DNA of 8,960 nt from Bdellovibrio sp. (lineage in GTDB: Bacteria; Bdellovibrionota; Bdellovibrionia; Bdellovibrionales; Bdellovibrionaceae), in assembly GCA_017745015.1 (NCBI GenBank), contig JAGIAF010000137.1, forward strand, positions 1-8,960, in the 5' to 3' direction. The notes under the pieces are model-generated. The model saw only the letters and a list, made by a program, of their open reading frames with translations, had not been told where the DNA came from and made no database searches. A program made the translations under genes and the position numbers. Position 1 is the first letter of the stretch. Each line of letters begins with the position of its first letter. Below are positions 6,851 to 8,960 of this stretch, piece after piece.

Positions 6851-7010
6851 CCAATAACTATCGGCCTGCTCCCCAGACTCGTCAACGGGCAGCACACTGG
6901 AACATTAATTTCTACTGCGTTGCGACCTCCTCAATGTGCAAAAAGCACACCTTCGTCGGTCACGCCTGGCATAAATTAATGTTTCAGCGTGCGGGGACCT
7001 GCAGCGTAAA

Positions 7011-7991
7011 TTACTTAATAAGCCCGATTTCTCTCAAGCGTTGCATCAAGAAATCTTGGCCCGTGATATCAGGGTACTTAGCCCCGCTACCTTTGCAAGA
7101 AGGCAAACAGCTCAACATTGCATCTGGATGTGGGTGCATAAAGAACGGCATAGAGTAACGGCTGCCATTTTTACCATCTTGAGGATTGATCACTCGGTGA
7201 GTTGTTGACGGCAAAACGTCGTTCGTCAAACGAGCCAACATATCACCTACGTCAACGATCAAAGTGTCTGGTTCAGATTCGATATCCAACCAAGTGCCAT
7301 CACGATCTTTTAATTGCAAACCTGAAGCCGTCGCTGCAGGCAAGATTGTGATGAAGTTGATATCTTCGTGAGCGGCTGCGCGCACGCAACGTGGATCAAC
7401 ACCTTCAGGAATCGGCGGGTAATGCAACAAACGCAAGATAGAGTTTCCATCTTTTGTCATGCGAGCAAAGAAGTCTTTATCAACTTCCAAAGGCATTGTC
7501 AGAGCTTCCAACATCACTTCGCCCGCTTGTTCCAAAGCGTTGAACAAGTTGATGAAGTGAGATTTGAATTCAGGAAGTTCAGCTGGCCAAACGTTATCTG
7601 GGTAAACTTCTTTCAAAGAGTTACCAGCAGCAAGCTCGCGACCTACGTGCCAGAATTCTTTAAGATCCATGACTGGAGAATCTTTTGCGTGTTCTTTTCC
7701 GAACGGAGTGTAACCACGTTGGAAACCTGCTGTTGGAGAGATGTAAGATTTTTTAGTTTCTTCAGGAAGACCGTAGAACTTTTCAAGAAGATCATAAGCT
7801 TTGTGAAGATCGGCAGCTTTTACGTTGTGATCTTTTAGAATGATAAAGCCATATTCTTTAAGACCCATGAAAAGATTGTCGATGAATTTTGCTTTTTCGC
7901 TACCGTCACCTTTTGTGTAGCTAGCAAGACTAAGAGTAGGCACCTTACGAAGCGTGCTTTGTTCTGCGTGAGATACTGTTTCCGTTCTCAT
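7011..7991 (-). CDS. 2-oxoglutarate/Fe(II)-type oxygenase, isopenicillin N synthase family
   Basis: The 326-residue protein has the usual length and domain order of the IPNS-like non-haem iron oxygenases. The N-terminal DIOX_N region (about 16-125) includes VPTLSLASY, LKEYGFIILKDHNV and FYGLPEETKKSY, followed by GFQRGYTPFGKEHA. The jelly-roll part carries the iron triad His208-x-Asp210 (AAAHEDINFITIL) and His265 (PSTTHRVINP), then Arg278-x-Ser280 (RYSMPFF), which binds the 2-oxoglutarate carboxylate in this family. All key residues are present, so it should be active. The substrate is unknown: the family spans hydroxylases, desaturases and ring-formers, and antibiotic synthesis should not be assumed. 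The ATG is well placed after AGGGGGA (complement of 7996-8002), with a 5-nt gap from the G-run. It starts 56 bp after trmO and may have its own -10 box at 8029-8034. Confidence 0.9.
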   Translation of the reverse strand: MRTETVSHAEQSTLRKVPTLSLASYTKGDGSEKAKFIDNLFMGLKEYGFIILKDHNVKAADLHKAYDLLEKFYGLPEETKKSYISPTAGFQRGYTPFGKEHAKDSPVMDLKEFWHVGRELAAGNSLKEVYPDNVWPAELPEFKSHFINLFNALEQAGEVMLEALTMPLEVDKDFFARMTKDGNSILRLLHYPPIPEGVDPRCVRAAAHEDINFITILPAATASGLQLKDRDGTWLDIESEPDTLIVDVGDMLARLTNDVLPSTTHRVINPQDGKNGSRYSMPFFMHPHPDAMLSCLPSCKGSGAKYPDITGQDFLMQRLREIGLIK

Positions 7992-8028
7992 AGATTCCCC
8001 CTGTGATTGGAAATCTAGCCCGGCGCTT

Positions 8029-8034
8029 ATTATA
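8029..8034 (-). promoter_or_regulatory. Possible -10 box for the oxygenase gene
   Basis: The - strand reads TATAAT here, 37 bp before the oxygenase ATG, which would give a leader of about 30 nt. No good -35 lies 16-18 bp upstream (CATAAT or GCATAA is the best), so promoter strength is uncertain and read-through from trmO is also possible. Confidence 0.4.
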
Positions 8035-8047
8035 AAGGCAACAGCAA

Positions 8048-8758
8048 CTAATTATGCGTAAAAAGAATATCGAGAACTCGTACCTGGGTGGGAGTCTCAA
8101 ATTCAAAGTGAATGTCGCCGTCAAACAATCTCACGGCGTGTTTATTTCGATAAGGAGCGGTATCAGTCCCTTCGTAACCACGATAAACAACAGGTCGCGG
8201 ATCCAATTTCAAAGTATCTTCGATGATAGCGCGAAGGGGTTTGTCAGGATTTCGTTGTTGCCACTGCGCAAGCAGATCCAATGCTTTTTCACTGAACTCA
8301 ACTTGAATCGGATCTTTGATAACTTCAGAGGTCCAACCCGTTCTTGCATCAGGAATGGATTCCACTTCTGGAAGATAAGGTTTGATATCCAAGATCGGCG
8401 TTCCATCGACAAGATCCGCACCAGAAACAATGATCCCATCTTTTTCAACTTTCACGATTTCTACTAGCGAAAGACCAATGGGATTCGGGCGATGTGGAGT
8501 GCGTGTGGCAAAAAGTCCGATACTTTTTCCGCCCATACGAGGAGGATGAACCTTCGCATGATAACGAGCGACTTTGTTCTGATGGAAAACCCAAATTAGC
8601 CAGACATGACTAAACCCCTCAAGACCTTGAAGGGCCTCTTCCGGCTGAAGATCCGCGCGAATTTTAAGACGAGCCCAAGCATTTTTTACAAGTCCCGGCT
8701 GTCGCGGAGTTCCAAATTTATCTCTGAAGCAGCTCTCAATAAAGCCAATGGGTTCCAT
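8048..8758 (-). CDS. trmO: tRNA (t6A37) N6-methyltransferase TrmO (TsaA/YaeB family)
   Basis: TrmO uses S-adenosylmethionine to methylate the N6 of threonylcarbamoyladenosine at position 37 of threonine tRNAs, tuning decoding of ACC codons. The 236-residue protein is close to the 235 of E. coli TrmO and lines up along its whole length: IGFIESCFRDKFGTPRQPGLVK (4-25), GLEGFSHVWLIWVFHQ (45-60), PPRMGGKSIGLFATRTPHRPNPIGLS (72-97), DLVDGTPILDIKPYLP (115-130), and the C-terminal LDPRPVVY (185-192). The ATG is fixed by homology and by an in-frame stop 12 codons upstream. No Shine-Dalgarno sequence is visible; instead a perfect palindrome touches the start codon, so expression may be controlled there. 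A possible -35 is TTGACG (complement of 8790-8795), with the palindrome over the -10 position. With the oxygenase it may form a two-gene transcript. Confidence 0.93.
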   Translation of the reverse strand: MEPIGFIESCFRDKFGTPRQPGLVKNAWARLKIRADLQPEEALQGLEGFSHVWLIWVFHQNKVARYHAKVHPPRMGGKSIGLFATRTPHRPNPIGLSLVEIVKVEKDGIIVSGADLVDGTPILDIKPYLPEVESIPDARTGWTSEVIKDPIQVEFSEKALDLLAQWQQRNPDKPLRAIIEDTLKLDPRPVVYRGYEGTDTAPYRNKHAVRLFDGDIHFEFETPTQVRVLDILFTHN

Positions 8759-8775
8759 AAGGTACGCCGTACCTT
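8759..8775. promoter_or_regulatory. Perfect palindrome AAGGTACG-C-CGTACCTT touching the trmO start
   Basis: The 8-base arms (8759-8766 and 8768-8775) surround one base and end exactly next to the trmO ATG. It may be an operator over the promoter, a leader hairpin that hides the start, or a small dispersed repeat. Its GGTACG arms equal the tips of the MITE-like element at 5616-5766. Which role is correct cannot be told from one copy. Confidence 0.5.
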
Positions 8776-8806
8776 TCGGGGGTGTGAAGCGTCAAGGAAA
8801 AGACAT

Positions 8807-8841
8807 AAAAAAACCCACATCCTTCCTAGAATGTGGGTTTT
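8807..8841 (-). terminator. Intrinsic terminator of the - strand gene entering from the right edge
   Basis: An 11-bp perfect stem, AAAACCCACAT (8810-8820) with ATGTGGGTTTT (8831-8841), encloses a 10-nt loop. On the - strand it is followed by seven T in total (complement of 8807-8813). It lies 23 nt after the stop of the partial gene at 8865-8960 and separates it from trmO. Confidence 0.9.
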
Positions 8842-8864
8842 GAATTCTAAAAGACGAAACTTTT

Positions 8865-8960
8865 TTAGAAGTTTCCAGATCTTCTCATCAAACCGTCGCG
8901 GTTTTTGATAATGATCTCTTTACCGTTCAAATCGATCAATCCTTCGTTTTTGAACTCAGT
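8865..8960 (-). CDS. C-terminal tail of a probable Crp/Fnr-type regulator (partial)
   Basis: Only the last 31 codons are in the window, ending FKNEGLIDLNGKEIIIKNRDGLMRRSGNF before a TAA at the complement of 8865-8867. The EGLIDLNGKEIIIKNRDGL stretch resembles the wing of the winged-helix domain at the end of Crp/Fnr regulators (pattern: EGLI, a turn with G, a strand of I/V, D/N, L). With so little sequence this is a suggestion; any other winged-helix regulator or an unrelated protein remains possible. The strong terminator directly after it supports a real gene end. Confidence 0.5.
   Translation of the reverse strand, partial: TEFKNEGLIDLNGKEIIIKNRDGLMRRSGNF

Noticed and set aside
6851..6895. 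GTG start at 6895 for the anchored protein
   Set aside because: It adds polar residues in front of a typical N-in membrane anchor and has no Shine-Dalgarno sequence; kept as an alternative only.
6881..6906. Tiny - strand frame (MFQCAAR) just before the anchored protein, as a leader peptide
   Set aside because: No ribosome-binding site at a workable distance and no attenuator structure after it.
6935..6949. TGTGC-AAAAA-GCACA inverted repeat as a terminator for the oxygenase gene
   Set aside because: The stem is only 5 bp and no T-run follows on the - strand, so it is not a convincing terminator.
1..8960. tRNA or rRNA genes, CRISPR array, prophage or defence system
   Set aside because: No cloverleaf, regular direct-repeat array, phage structural gene or nuclease/defence domain was seen on either strand.

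Overview
The window looks like ordinary chromosomal DNA from a free-living Gram-negative bacterium. Evidence is a signal-peptide-bearing outer-membrane beta-barrel protein, a TrmO-type tRNA methyltransferase and a DUF962 membrane protein. Moderate GC content, the porin type and the small palindromic repeats fit a Bdellovibrio-like predator, but that placement is an inference from general resemblance, not a search.

Layout. Positions 1-1295 (+ strand): the 3' part of a DHA1-type MFS transporter gene whose stop overlaps the start of a small rhodanese-fold protein that has no cysteine at all. Positions 1296-1594: an intergenic region with a hairpin, a perfect -10 box next to an A/T palindrome, and a 5'-leader stem-loop, all ahead of a porin gene (1595-2755). 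The porin ends at a strong intrinsic terminator, followed by a REP-like palindrome. Positions 2940-5618 (+): valyl-tRNA synthetase, complete with all its catalytic motifs. The DNA just past valS, 5616-5766, looks like a small MITE: imperfect 24-bp terminal inverted repeats that include TA at each tip, and an internal bidirectional terminator. Its left end supplies the valS stop codon.

From 5796 to the window end every gene is on the - strand. Read in the direction of transcription: the tail of a probable Crp/Fnr-type regulator (8865-8960, cut by the window edge) with its terminator; trmO (8048-8758); an isopenicillin-N-synthase-family 2-oxoglutarate/Fe(II)-type oxygenase (7011-7991); a membrane-anchored protein of unknown function (6089-6850); and a DUF962/Mpo1-like membrane protein (5796-6089). 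The last two overlap in a TAATG stop-start and are probably translationally coupled.

The + strand and - strand groups converge on the MITE-like element, whose hairpin probably ends transcription from both sides. Functionally the window mixes translation (ValRS, TrmO), envelope transport (porin, MFS) and uncharacterised small-molecule or lipid metabolism (the oxygenase and DUF962). I do not see a defence system, CRISPR array, prophage or large mobile element. The most interesting signals are the MITE-like element, the related GGTACG palindrome touching the trmO start codon, the cysteine-free rhodanese coupled to the transporter, and the unknown anchored protein coupled to DUF962.
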